A stretch of 13,214 bases of DNA from an uncultured Lachnospiraceae bacterium (GTDB lineage Bacteria; Bacillota; Clostridia; Lachnospirales; Lachnospiraceae), in assembly GCA_947178115.1 (NCBI GenBank), contig CAMWXF010000012.1, positions 1 to 13,214 on the forward strand, written 5' to 3'. Under the pieces are notes generated by a model. It saw nothing but the letters and a program-made list of their open reading frames with translations. It had not been told where the DNA came from and did no database searches. Position 1 is the stretch's first letter. Each line of letters starts with the position of its first letter. Below, in pieces: positions 1-8,277 of this stretch. A program made the position numbers and the translations under genes.

Positions 1-605
1 GTCACCAGATTGATCACTTGCTCCAAATTGCCGGAACGCAGATATTTCTGAATCTCTTTATCCCGATTCTCTCCCCGCCGCAGCGAAGAACTCCCACTCT
101 CCTGCGCATCGCGCAAAGGTTCCGGATGCAGTGCAAGATATTCCTCAGTCAGCCGTTCCGGCGCTTGTGTCCCCGGCTCTGTCTTATCTTCCGCCTCAAT
201 CTGCACCACCGACATTTCGTCCTGTGGTATCGGATCATTCCAGATCTTATTAGCAATATCCTTGACCGCCTGTACCAGTGCATGCAGCCATGACTGAACC
301 ATGCCGATCAGATTCTGTCCGGTATCCTGCAATCTCTCTGTCTTCTCGCGCGTCCGGTCAGAGACAGTCTGAGCACTATTATGGGATAATTCCAGCCGGA
401 CGCCGCCCTGCAGGACAGTGCGGGAACCGTTATTAAGCTTTTCGGTTTCTCCCGCCTTCTCTTTCTTATCCTTCTCAGTCGTCTCGTCCTGCGTGTGCTG
501 ATAATTCAGGCTGAACTTCTCACCGTTATCAGTCTTATCAGCCGCATCCGGCATTTTCAGTTGTGAATAATCATAATAATCGTTTCCGTTTACTCTGTTA
601 ACCAT
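1..605 (-). CDS. Hypothetical protein, C-terminal part beyond the left edge
   Basis: An open frame runs from an ATG at 603-605 to the left edge without a stop, giving 201 visible residues of a longer protein. I do not recognise the family. The first 60 residues are polar, with a Tyr/Asp cluster near the start (NDYYDY, residues 8-13) and a Lys/Glu-rich stretch at 43-56. Residues about 88-123 look like an amphipathic helix with Trp at 106 and 122. Residues 125-180 are Pro/Glu-rich and probably disordered, and a more ordered charged segment begins near 182. There is no signal peptide or clear membrane segment, so it is probably cytoplasmic or peripheral. No ribosome binding site precedes the ATG; instead a TATAAT box ends 7 nt upstream. 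An alternative start at Met18 also lacks a ribosome binding site. Low GC skew oddities or signs of transfer were not seen. Confidence 0.7.
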   Translation of the reverse strand, partial: MVNRVNGNDYYDYSQLKMPDAADKTDNGEKFSLNYQHTQDETTEKDKKEKAGETEKLNNGSRTVLQGGVRLELSHNSAQTVSDRTREKTERLQDTGQNLIGMVQSWLHALVQAVKDIANKIWNDPIPQDEMSVVQIEAEDKTEPGTQAPERLTEEYLALHPEPLRDAQESGSSSLRRGENRDKEIQKYLRSGNLEQVINLV

Positions 606-612
606 AATTAGT

Positions 613-641
613 ATTATAACAGATTAGAAACTAAAAATCCA
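613..641 (-). promoter_or_regulatory. Candidate promoter directly abutting the hypothetical gene's ATG
   Basis: On the minus strand a perfect TATAAT (613-618) ends 7 nt before the ATG at 603-605. With a usual -10 to start distance, transcription would begin at or next to the start codon. The best -35 at a 17-nt spacing is weak (TGGATT, 636-641, 3 of 6 matches). The -10 is clear, but promoter activity is inferred. Confidence 0.4.
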
Positions 642-688
642 TACGATAAGGATCTCACCAAAAAACTCTCTGACTATCTGCTACTGTT

Positions 689-711
689 CAGGCAGCACGA
701 TATGCGGCCTG
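689..711 (-). terminator. Hairpin downstream of leuD, possible terminator
   Basis: CAGGC (689-693) pairs with GCCTG (707-711). After one A-G mismatch, GCA (695-697) pairs with TGC (703-705) around a 5-nt loop. It lies 33 nt past the leuD stop. A six-T tract on the minus strand (660-665) follows only after about 23 nt, so this is not a textbook intrinsic terminator. It is the only strong stem in the 139-bp gap. Confidence 0.3.
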
Positions 712-744
712 TTTAAATAAACTACTATCTAATAATATCCACTA

Positions 745-1233
745 TTACTTCTGATTGATATAATTCACAAGCCCTTCCGCCGCAATGATCTTCTGCATGA
801 ATTCAGGGAATGCCTGCCCCTTGTAAGTAGTATTCTTCGTCACATCCGTGATGACACCGGTATCAAAGTTGACTTCCACCACATCTCCGGCCTCGATCTC
901 TCTTGCCGCCTCCGGACATTCTATGATCGGAAGTCCGATATTGATAGCATTTCGATAGAAAATTCTGGCAAACGTCTCCGCGATCACACAGCTCACTCCC
1001 GCCGCCTTAATGGCAATAGGCGCATGTTCTCTGGATGAACCGCAGCCGAAATTCTTAGTTGCCACAATAATATCCCCTTTGTTCACCCTGTTCACAAATT
1101 CTTTGTCAATATCCTCCATGCAGTGTGTTGCCAATTCTGCCGGATCAGATGAATTCAGGTAACGCGCAGGGATGATCACATCCGTATCCACATTATCTCC
1201 ATATTTAAAAACAGTTCCTTTTGCTGATTGCAT
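745..1233 (-). CDS. leuD: 3-isopropylmalate dehydratase small subunit
   Basis: LeuD is the small (swivelling) subunit of isopropylmalate isomerase. With LeuC it converts 2-isopropylmalate to 3-isopropylmalate in cytoplasmic leucine synthesis. The 162-residue length and the IPARYLN (residues 21-27) and [10 protein letters not shown] (63-72) motifs are those of the short, archaeal-like LeuD family. I chose the ATG at 1231-1233 because GGAGGAG lies just before it. The in-frame ATG at 1252-1254 adds 7 residues (MLQIGGD) but has no ribosome binding site and would itself encode the Shine-Dalgarno. It follows leuC by 51 nt on the same strand and is surely co-transcribed. In this family the residues around YLN affect substrate choice, and related enzymes act on citramalate or homoaconitate, so a dual role in isoleucine synthesis by the citramalate route is possible but not shown. 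Confidence 0.96.
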   Translation of the reverse strand: MQSAKGTVFKYGDNVDTDVIIPARYLNSSDPAELATHCMEDIDKEFVNRVNKGDIIVATKNFGCGSSREHAPIAIKAAGVSCVIAETFARIFYRNAINIGLPIIECPEAAREIEAGDVVEVNFDTGVITDVTKNTTYKGQAFPEFMQKIIAAEGLVNYINQK

Positions 1234-1284
1234 GTCTCCTCCGATCTGAAGCATCTGCTTCTATTGTTATGATTTAATATCGTT

Positions 1285-2550
1285 TTACGCTAACTGACAC
1301 GGACAGGATATCTTCCCTGTCACCGCGCTTGCTGCCGCTACCGCAGGACTTGCCAGATAAATTTCCGAGTTGACGTGCCCCATACGTCCTACAAAGTTAC
1401 GGTTCGTGGTTGATACACAACGTTCTCCCTCTGCCAAAATGCCCATATAGCCTCCCAGACAGGGACCGCAGGTGGGCGTGCTGACAATAGCTCCGGCCTG
1501 GATAAAGGTCTTGAGCAGTCCCTCCTCCATAGCCTGTAGATAAATCGCCTGTGTCGCAGGGATCACGATACAGCGCATCCCCTCTGCCACATGCCTGCCC
1601 TGTAATACCTTTGCGGCAATTCTCAGATCATCCAATCTGCCATTGGTACAGGACCCGATCACTACCTGATCGATCTTAATATCTTCTTTAATCTCATCGA
1701 TTGTTTTCGTATTCTCCGGCAGATGCGGGAAAGCAACCGTAGGCTTTAAGCTGCTAAGATCAATCGTATATTCCTCGTCATATACTGCATCTTCGTCTGC
1801 TTCGTAGACTTTGTATTCTCTTGCGGAGTGTTCTTTCATATATGCAACTGCCAAATCATCCACTGGGAAAATACCGTTCTTACCGCCAGCCTCAATCGCC
1901 ATATTGGCAATGGTAAACCGGTCATCCATAGAAAGATTCTGTATACCGTCGCCCACGAATTCCATAGACTTATACAATGCGCCGTCTACACCGATCATAC
2001 CGATGATATGTAGGATAACATCTTTACCGCTGACCCATTCGGACGGTTTACCTGTCAGATTAAATTTGATTGCGGACGGAACTTTGAACCATGCCTTACC
2101 CGTTGCCATTCCTGCCGCCATATCCGTACTCCCCACACCCGTGGAAAAAGCGCCCAGTGCGCCGTAAGTGCAGGTATGGGAATCTGCACCTATGATCACA
2201 TCGCCGGCTACCGTAAGTCCTTTCTCCGGAAGCAGCGCATGTTCAATGCCCATCTCTCCTACTTCAAAATAATTGGTGATCTCGTTGCGGCGGGCAAACT
2301 CACGCACACATTTACAATGTTCCGCCGACTTAATATCCTTGTTCGGCACGAAATGATCCGGAACCAGCGCGATCTTATCCTTATGGAACACACCGTCTAC
2401 ATTCATTTTCTCCATCTCTTTGATGGCCACGGGACTGGTAATATCGTTTCCTAACACCAGATCCAGATCCGCTTCAATCAGCTGTCCGGCTTCCACATGA
2501 TCAAGTCCTGCATGCGCTGCCAGAATTTTCTGCGTCATTGTCATTCCCAT
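1285..2550 (-). CDS. leuC: 3-isopropylmalate dehydratase large subunit
   Basis: LeuC is the aconitase-family large subunit that carries the [4Fe-4S] cluster and pairs with LeuD to isomerise isopropylmalate. The three expected cluster cysteines are visible: Cys301 in GSCTNGR and Cys361/Cys364 in [16 protein letters not shown] (residues 121-130) and the final SCPCQLA region also fit. At 421 residues it belongs to the shorter LeuC group found in clostridia and archaea, rather than the roughly 466-residue enterobacterial form. The start is supported by AGGAGG 8 nt before the ATG. It is the first gene of leuCD and is divergent from a LysR-type regulator across a 370-bp control region, a classic arrangement for LysR-controlled genes. 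leuA and leuB are not in the window. Confidence 0.97.
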   Translation of the reverse strand: MGMTMTQKILAAHAGLDHVEAGQLIEADLDLVLGNDITSPVAIKEMEKMNVDGVFHKDKIALVPDHFVPNKDIKSAEHCKCVREFARRNEITNYFEVGEMGIEHALLPEKGLTVAGDVIIGADSHTCTYGALGAFSTGVGSTDMAAGMATGKAWFKVPSAIKFNLTGKPSEWVSGKDVILHIIGMIGVDGALYKSMEFVGDGIQNLSMDDRFTIANMAIEAGGKNGIFPVDDLAVAYMKEHSAREYKVYEADEDAVYDEEYTIDLSSLKPTVAFPHLPENTKTIDEIKEDIKIDQVVIGSCTNGRLDDLRIAAKVLQGRHVAEGMRCIVIPATQAIYLQAMEEGLLKTFIQAGAIVSTPTCGPCLGGYMGILAEGERCVSTTNRNFVGRMGHVNSEIYLASPAVAAASAVTGKISCPCQLA

Positions 2551-2642
2551 ATTCTTCTCCTCCTTTATTTCCCTTCCTATGTCTTCATATGGTTATCCCG
2601 CTTCATCACAATGCCTGTTTCAGCATATGATTTGCCTGACGG

Positions 2643-2726
2643 ATATGAATATCTCTTTTGACATCCGAATTCATATGTCCAGTATATAACATTCTCTAAT
2701 ATTCTTCTAATACATATTATTCATAT
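2643..2726. repeat. Three ATTCATAT-type 8-mers, candidate LysR-type operator
   Basis: ATATGAAT at 2643-2650 is inverted relative to ATTCATAT at 2669-2676 (18-bp spacer). A second ATTCATAT lies at 2719-2726, exactly 50 bp from the middle copy. The right copy abuts the proposed -35 box of the LysR gene and would sit near -45 of the proposed leuC promoter. That fits a LysR-type protein that represses itself and activates leuC. The repeats are seen directly; binding is inference. Confidence 0.4.
2681..2686 (-). promoter_or_regulatory. Candidate leuC -10 box
   Basis: TATACT on the minus strand (2681-2686) preceded by TTA is the best -10 box in the leuC upstream region. At 17-nt spacing the -35 is poor (TAGAAG, 2704-2709), as expected for a promoter that needs an activator. 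This would give a leuC leader of about 120 nt. Confidence 0.4.
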
Positions 2727-2754
2727 TTACTATTCCTATAAATTATAATATAAT
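2726..2754 (+). promoter_or_regulatory. Candidate promoter of the LysR-type gene
   Basis: TTTACT (2726-2731, 4 of 6 matches) and a perfect TATAAT (2749-2754) are separated by 17 nt. The region is AT-rich and offers overlapping alternatives, such as TATAAT at 2744-2749, so the exact -10 is uncertain. Transcription from here would place the 2792-2837 hairpins inside the untranslated leader. Confidence 0.45.
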
Positions 2755-2791
2755 ATATAACTATAAAATAAATTCCTTCGAAATTAACTTT

Positions 2792-2837
2792 ACGAGCTTT
2801 GCTTGCTTACGCTTCGCAAACTCGTGCATGAACGAGT
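2792..2837 (+). other. Mutually exclusive hairpins in the LysR-gene leader
   Basis: Stem A pairs ACGAG (2792-2796) plus TTTGC (2798-2802) with GCAAA (2816-2820) plus CTCGT (2821-2825). That is ten base pairs with one bulged C at 2797 and a 13-nt loop. Stem B pairs ACTCGT (2820-2825) with ACGAGT (2832-2837) around a 6-nt loop and is followed by AATTTTATTT. CTCGT is shared, so only one stem can form at a time. The layout resembles an antiterminator/terminator pair, though stem B is short and the T-tract interrupted. A dispersed repeat is an alternative explanation. Confidence 0.4.
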
Positions 2838-2920
2838 AATTTTATTTCAACAAATTATGCACAAATATGGACCACAGCATAAATTTACGATCAAAATGAA
2901 TTTTGGAAAGGGCCATCTGC

Positions 2921-3859
2921 ATGAACAACAATTTCACAACCAACCTGAATTTATATCATATCTTCTATCAGACTGCCTTGGCCGGAAATATCTCCCTCGC
3001 CGCCAAACAACTGTATATCAGCCAGCCGGCCGTCAGTAAAGCCATTGCTAAACTGGAAGACAACTTAAATGTCACCCTGTTCTACCGCAATTCCAGAGGC
3101 GTTAAGCTGACACCCGAAGGAACTGTCCTGTTGGAGCAGCTGCACCACGCTTTTTCGGCAATTTCCCATGCCGAGGAAGAATTACATAAAATTCAGGAAC
3201 TGGGAATCGGACAGATCACCATCGGTGTCAGTGCCACTCTCTGTAAATATGTGCTTCTGCCGCATTTGCAACAGTATATTCTGGACAATCCTCATGTGAA
3301 AGTGTCTATTGCCTGTCAATCCACCACGGAGACGATCCGGGGGCTATCAGACGGTACTCTGGATATCGGTCTGATCGGTGAATCCGCCGGGCTGCATGAT
3401 CTGTCATTTCTTCCCGTCATGGAAATACAGGATAGCTTTGTGACCACCAGTCGTTATCTGGATAATCTGTGCGTACGGCTGGGCGTATCCGATTCGGCTC
3501 TGTACACCTTTACCGATATTCCTGCCCGCTCACGTATATGGCAGGATGCGACATTTCTGATGCTGAACCGTGAAAATATCTCAAGAAGTTATATTGATTC
3601 CTGCCTCCAACGATCACAAATACAACTATCGCAGATTCTTGAAACCTCCACTATGGATCTCCTGATCGAATTTGCGAAGATCGATATGGGTATTGCCTGT
3701 GTCATAGAAAATTTTGTTGTGAAAGAATTGACAGAGCACAGCCTGATCCGTCTGCCTCTGCCGATAGATATTCCGTCCAGAAAAATAGGGCTTGCCTGGA
3801 AAAACCGGACAAGCCCAGTAGATCAATTCATTTCTGCTATTACATCATCCATGGAATGA
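2921..3859 (+). CDS. LysR-type transcriptional regulator
   Basis: This 312-residue protein has the standard LysR layout. An N-terminal winged helix-turn-helix occupies residues 8-67, with the helix-turn-helix around 20-41 containing the family's ISQPAVSKAI core. A linker helix spans 68-95, and the rest (about 97-300) is the periplasmic-binding-protein-like effector domain. I chose the ATG at 2921 because AAAGGG precedes it by 8 nt; a TTG six codons upstream has no such site. It is divergent from leuCD, so control of leuCD in response to a leucine-pathway intermediate is the natural guess, but the effector cannot be read from the sequence. Its last 37 bp overlap the 3' end of the convergent TetR gene, and codons at 3781-3816 also form that gene's terminator on the opposite strand. 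Confidence 0.93.
   Translation: MNNNFTTNLNLYHIFYQTALAGNISLAAKQLYISQPAVSKAIAKLEDNLNVTLFYRNSRGVKLTPEGTVLLEQLHHAFSAISHAEEELHKIQELGIGQITIGVSATLCKYVLLPHLQQYILDNPHVKVSIACQSTTETIRGLSDGTLDIGLIGESAGLHDLSFLPVMEIQDSFVTTSRYLDNLCVRLGVSDSALYTFTDIPARSRIWQDATFLMLNRENISRSYIDSCLQRSQIQLSQILETSTMDLLIEFAKIDMGIACVIENFVVKELTEHSLIRLPLPIDIPSRKIGLAWKNRTSPVDQFISAITSSME
3781..3816 (-). terminator. Intrinsic terminator of the ilvN-ilvC-TetR unit, inside the LysR coding sequence
   Basis: Arms 3788-3799 and 3805-3816 pair over 12 positions (GGGCTTG with CAAGCCC outermost, one C-A mismatch and one T-G wobble inside) around a five-A loop. On the minus strand the stem is followed at once by TATTTTT (3781-3787), the U-tract of an intrinsic terminator. 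It begins 6 nt after the TetR stop codon. In the plus direction there is no U-tract, so it should act on the minus strand only. Confidence 0.85.
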
Positions 3860-4386
3860 GTCGTAATATACTCAAAAAGATCTGCCATCTGCTCAGGCTC
3901 CAGACTCATGTCCATTTTTATCCACTGAATCACCACAAATGCCATGCACTGTGCATAATATTCCGCAACCCAATCCGTTGTCAGCCCTCTTGCGGATGCC
4001 TTCCGCTCGCCGACCTGTTCATCAATAAAAATATACAGAATTTCTTTAATGAACTTTTTGACAATACCCTCACATGAATCCTGTCCTTCCAGTCTGACAA
4101 CCTTCTTATAGAACCTTTTGTCCTTCTTAAGATTCTCGAAGATCATAATCAGGCTCTCACTAATGCAGCCTGTCTGCATAAGCGGAATGACCGGATCAAG
4201 GATCTCCGTATGGATCATCCATTCCAGAAGCTCATACTTATCCCTAAAATGATTATAGAACGTCGGTCGGATAACACCCGCACCTTCCGTAATTTCCCGA
4301 ATCGTAATTTTCTCGATCGGCATCTTGAGCGCTAAGTTTTTAAAACTCTCAGCCAGCATCAGATCCACATTGGTTTTGGATTGCAT
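3823..4386 (-). CDS. TetR/AcrR-family transcriptional regulator
   Basis: The 187-residue product has a TetR-type N-terminal DNA-binding domain. Its helix-turn-helix spans about residues 26-49 (KITIREITEGAGVIRPTFY), with the characteristic Tyr-Asn-His-Phe after it. The C-terminal part (about 55-187) is all-helical and looks like the DhaS-like TetR group; its ligand is unknown. I chose the ATG at 4384-4386 because GGGG precedes it by 6 nt. A GTG at 4396-4398 would add four residues without a ribosome binding site. It starts 13 nt after the ilvC stop and must be co-transcribed with ilvC, so feedback on its own operon is a reasonable inference. Its 3' end overlaps the convergent LysR gene by 37 bp. 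Target genes could equally lie elsewhere. Confidence 0.9.
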   Translation of the reverse strand: MQSKTNVDLMLAESFKNLALKMPIEKITIREITEGAGVIRPTFYNHFRDKYELLEWMIHTEILDPVIPLMQTGCISESLIMIFENLKKDKRFYKKVVRLEGQDSCEGIVKKFIKEILYIFIDEQVGERKASARGLTTDWVAEYYAQCMAFVVIQWIKMDMSLEPEQMADLFEYITTHSMDDVIAEMN

Positions 4387-4399
4387 GGTTAACCCCACA

Positions 4400-6009
<1,610 letters not shown>

Positions 6010-6058
6010 AACATAAACCTTTCCGTGCATGTCCGTCATCTGTCATACACCGTCAATC

Positions 6059-6087
6059 ATTGTATCAATTTAGGGTTCAAAAGTCAA
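6059..6087 (-). promoter_or_regulatory. Promoter of the ilvN(1)-ilvC-TetR unit
   Basis: On the minus strand TTGACT (6082-6087, 5 of 6) and TACAAT (6059-6064, 5 of 6) are separated by exactly 17 nt, a near-consensus sigma-A promoter. The predicted start near 6052 gives a leader of about 40 nt, too short for a T-box or attenuator. Any control would have to be at the operator level. A small inverted repeat CAAT-C-ATTG (6054-6062) overlaps the -10. Confidence 0.75.
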
Positions 6088-6134
6088 CATGCTGTCTGCC
6101 TTAGTTCGCATTTATAAGTCATGTCGCGCCCCGG

Positions 6135-6626
6135 TTACGGCACATCCGTCTCGAGACACTTCTGAAGCGCTAAAGTCCCTGTTCTTGCTACTTCCACAAT
6201 ACTTATGGACTGCATCATGCCGATAAATAGCTGAATTCTCTCCGGAACATCGCATATCTGTATGATCATTGTCTTCTTGGACATATCCACGATCTGTGCC
6301 TTCATGATCTCGCAGGTCTCCATGATATCACGCCTGTTTCCCTTGTTATACTTAACCTTCATCAACATAAGTTCTCTGCTGACACTGGCCGTTTCATCAA
6401 ATGTTTTAACCTTAATGACATCCAGCTTCTTATTAAGCTGCTTTTCAATCTGCTCTATAGTACGCTGGTCTCCGCTGCTGACAATCGTCATGCATGATGT
6501 TGTCGGATCATCTGTTTCTCCCACCGCAAGACTGTCAATATTGAAACATCTTCGGGAAAAAAGTCCCGCCACCTTACACAGTACACCGGATCTGTTTTCC
6601 ACTAAAACCGAATATATTTTCTTCAT
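6135..6626 (-). CDS. ilvN: Acetolactate synthase small (regulatory) subunit, ilvB-linked copy
   Basis: A second IlvH-like protein of 163 residues, with an N-terminal ACT domain (2-76) and a C-terminal domain (80-160). Asn11, Gly14 and Asn29, the valine-site positions known from E. coli IlvH, are conserved, so ligand binding is likely. It departs from the ilvC-linked copy at several places: the Gly of SRRGYNID is Cys27, and the C-terminal GLGRG segment is replaced by a Leu-Ala-Leu-Gln-Lys run. I chose the ATG at 6624-6626 because AAAGGA lies 7-9 nt upstream; an ATG at 6645-6647 has no such site. It follows the ilvB stop by 21 nt and is the expected partner of that IlvB. Two small subunits so close together point to duplication and divergence. 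Confidence 0.93.
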   Translation of the reverse strand: MKKIYSVLVENRSGVLCKVAGLFSRRCFNIDSLAVGETDDPTTSCMTIVSSGDQRTIEQIEKQLNKKLDVIKVKTFDETASVSRELMLMKVKYNKGNRRDIMETCEIMKAQIVDMSKKTMIIQICDVPERIQLFIGMMQSISIVEVARTGTLALQKCLETDVP

Positions 6627-6647
6627 TCCGTTTATCCTTTCATCCAT

Positions 6648-8264
6648 CTATTTCACAAGATCCATGGGATCAATCAGACATTCAAGCAACACGGATTCAT
6701 CCTTTGCCAGAAATTCCCTGATCGTCTCCTGCGCCCGTTCCATAGTATGAAGGCGCATAAATTTCATGTCATATGCCGATGACAGCTTCTCTAAATCGGG
6801 ACTGCCGGAAAGATCCACCACAGAATAATTATCTTTGTATGTATAATGCTGATATTCACGTACCATACCCAGATAGTTATTCTTAAGCACGATAATCTTC
6901 ACAGGCACATCAAACTGGCGCATGGTGGCAAGCTCCATCATAGACATCTGGAAAGAACCGTCGCCGCACACGGCCACCACCTGTTTTCCCCGATCGGCCA
7001 GCTTCGCACCCATCGCCGCGGGAATGGAATATCCCATGGTTCCCATACCGCCTGTGGTCAGGAATCTTCCGTCCTTGACAACATGATTATTGCAGGACCA
7101 GATCTGATTCTGCCCCACATCCGCCACATAGACCGCATCGTCTTCCATTGCCTCTGACAACATACGGATAAATTCTGCCGGGTCCACATACTCCGGATTG
7201 GGTTTCCTGACGCGTCCCATGGTATCCCGATATCCGCTTAGCACACGAATCCATTCTTCATGTTCACAAGTAAAATCTTCCTCCAGGAAATCCGCAATAA
7301 TATGTTTCGCATCTCCTACCAACGGGATCGTCGGTCCCACATTCTTACCGATTTCCGCCGGATCTACATCAATGTGCACCAGAATCTTATTCTCCGTAAT
7401 CAGATCGGGCTGACTCACAGCACGATCCGCCACTCTCGCACCCACCATAATAAGCAGATCCGATTCATTCATGGCACGGTTTGCGTAAGGGTGACCGTTG
7501 TTGCCCACCATACCGTAATACATCGGGTGCTTCGTAGGCATGACACCGATTCCCATCATGGTGGAAACCACCGGTACTCTGTGTTTTTGTGCAAATTCGC
7601 GAAGTTCCTTTTCTGCATCGCTTAAGAGCACGCCGCCGCCAGCGCAGATGATGGGACGCTTTGCTCTGGAAAGTTCTTTTACCACCTTCTTAATCTGCAC
7701 CGCATGGCCTTTGACCGTAGGCTTATAGGTACGCATATTGACTTCTTCCGGATATTTGAATTTGTTGACTACCGCATTCTGGACATCAATAGGCACATCA
7801 ATCAAAACGGGACCTTTTCTCCCCGAATTGGCAATATAGAAAGCTTCCTTAAAAATTCTTGGAATCTCGTCAGCATCCCGCACCAGATAACTGTATTTCA
7901 CAAAGGATTCCACCGCACCGGTGATATCTGCTTCCTGAAACACATCAGAACCCAGCAGTTCACTGTTAACCTGTCCCGTAATGCACACAAGCGGTATGCT
8001 GTCCGCAAAAGCCGTCGCGATACCGGTGATCACATTAGTTGCTCCGGGCCCCGAAGTTACGGCACAGACACCCACCTGTCCTGTCACCCGGGCCAGACCG
8101 CTTGCCGCATGCGCCGCATTCTGCTCTGTACGGATCAGGATCGTATCAATCTTGGAATCCAGTATACTGTTATAGAAGGGGCATATTGCAACCCCCGGAT
8201 AACCGAATACATACTTTACACCCTCTTCTTCCAGGCATTTTACCATTGCATCTGCACCTAACAT
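6648..8264 (-). CDS. ilvB: Acetolactate synthase large (catalytic) subunit, divergent
   Basis: This 538-residue TPP-dependent enzyme condenses pyruvate with pyruvate or 2-oxobutyrate, the first common step of valine and isoleucine synthesis. The catalytic Glu47 (RTEQNAAH), Phe109-Gln110 (DVFQEAD) and the TPP motif from GDG (434-436) to NN (462-463) are present. The order is the usual PYR, central FAD-type and PP domains. Several positions differ from the motifs I know for typical enzymes: PGVA instead of PGGA (Val24), QVN instead of QVP (Asn100), VPID instead of VPKD (Ile159), GARVADR instead of GARFDDR (278-279), and MVREYQ instead of MVRQWQ (Tyr471). The start has GGGAG 8 nt upstream. It follows metH by 13 nt and precedes ilvN(2) by 21 nt. 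Assignment as an acetolactate synthase is likely from the paired regulatory subunit, but substrate preference is open. Confidence 0.92.
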   Translation of the reverse strand: MLGADAMVKCLEEEGVKYVFGYPGVAICPFYNSILDSKIDTILIRTEQNAAHAASGLARVTGQVGVCAVTSGPGATNVITGIATAFADSIPLVCITGQVNSELLGSDVFQEADITGAVESFVKYSYLVRDADEIPRIFKEAFYIANSGRKGPVLIDVPIDVQNAVVNKFKYPEEVNMRTYKPTVKGHAVQIKKVVKELSRAKRPIICAGGGVLLSDAEKELREFAQKHRVPVVSTMMGIGVMPTKHPMYYGMVGNNGHPYANRAMNESDLLIMVGARVADRAVSQPDLITENKILVHIDVDPAEIGKNVGPTIPLVGDAKHIIADFLEEDFTCEHEEWIRVLSGYRDTMGRVRKPNPEYVDPAEFIRMLSEAMEDDAVYVADVGQNQIWSCNNHVVKDGRFLTTGGMGTMGYSIPAAMGAKLADRGKQVVAVCGDGSFQMSMMELATMRQFDVPVKIIVLKNNYLGMVREYQHYTYKDNYSVVDLSGSPDLEKLSSAYDMKFMRLHTMERAQETIREFLAKDESVLLECLIDPMDLVK

Positions 8265-8277
8265 ACTCTAATCTCCC

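Larger units (their letters stand above)
2551..2920. promoter_or_regulatory. Divergent control region between leuC and the LysR gene
   Basis: This 370-bp gene-free stretch is strongly AT-rich in its middle (2700-2790). It holds candidate promoters facing both ways, three copies of an ATTCATAT-type 8-mer (2643-2650, 2669-2676, 2719-2726), a perfect inverted repeat GATAT-GA-ATATC at 2642-2653, a pair of competing hairpins at 2792-2837 and a looser AT-rich inverted repeat (2852-2860 with 2877-2886). No T-box consensus (the AGGGTGG-type motif) and no convincing leader peptide was seen upstream of leuC. Confidence 0.7.

Noticed and set aside
2551..2680. T-box or other riboswitch upstream of leuC.
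   Set aside because: The leader from the proposed promoter is about 120 nt and lacks the T-box consensus, a specifier stem and a terminator with U-tract.
2803..3039. Plus-strand frame beginning TTG whose first 15 codons are rich in Leu, Val and Ile and overlie the leader hairpins, like a branched-chain attenuator peptide.
   Set aside because: It has no ATG, no ribosome binding site and no early stop, and runs out of frame into the LysR gene; the codon content is probably a by-product of the hairpin sequence.
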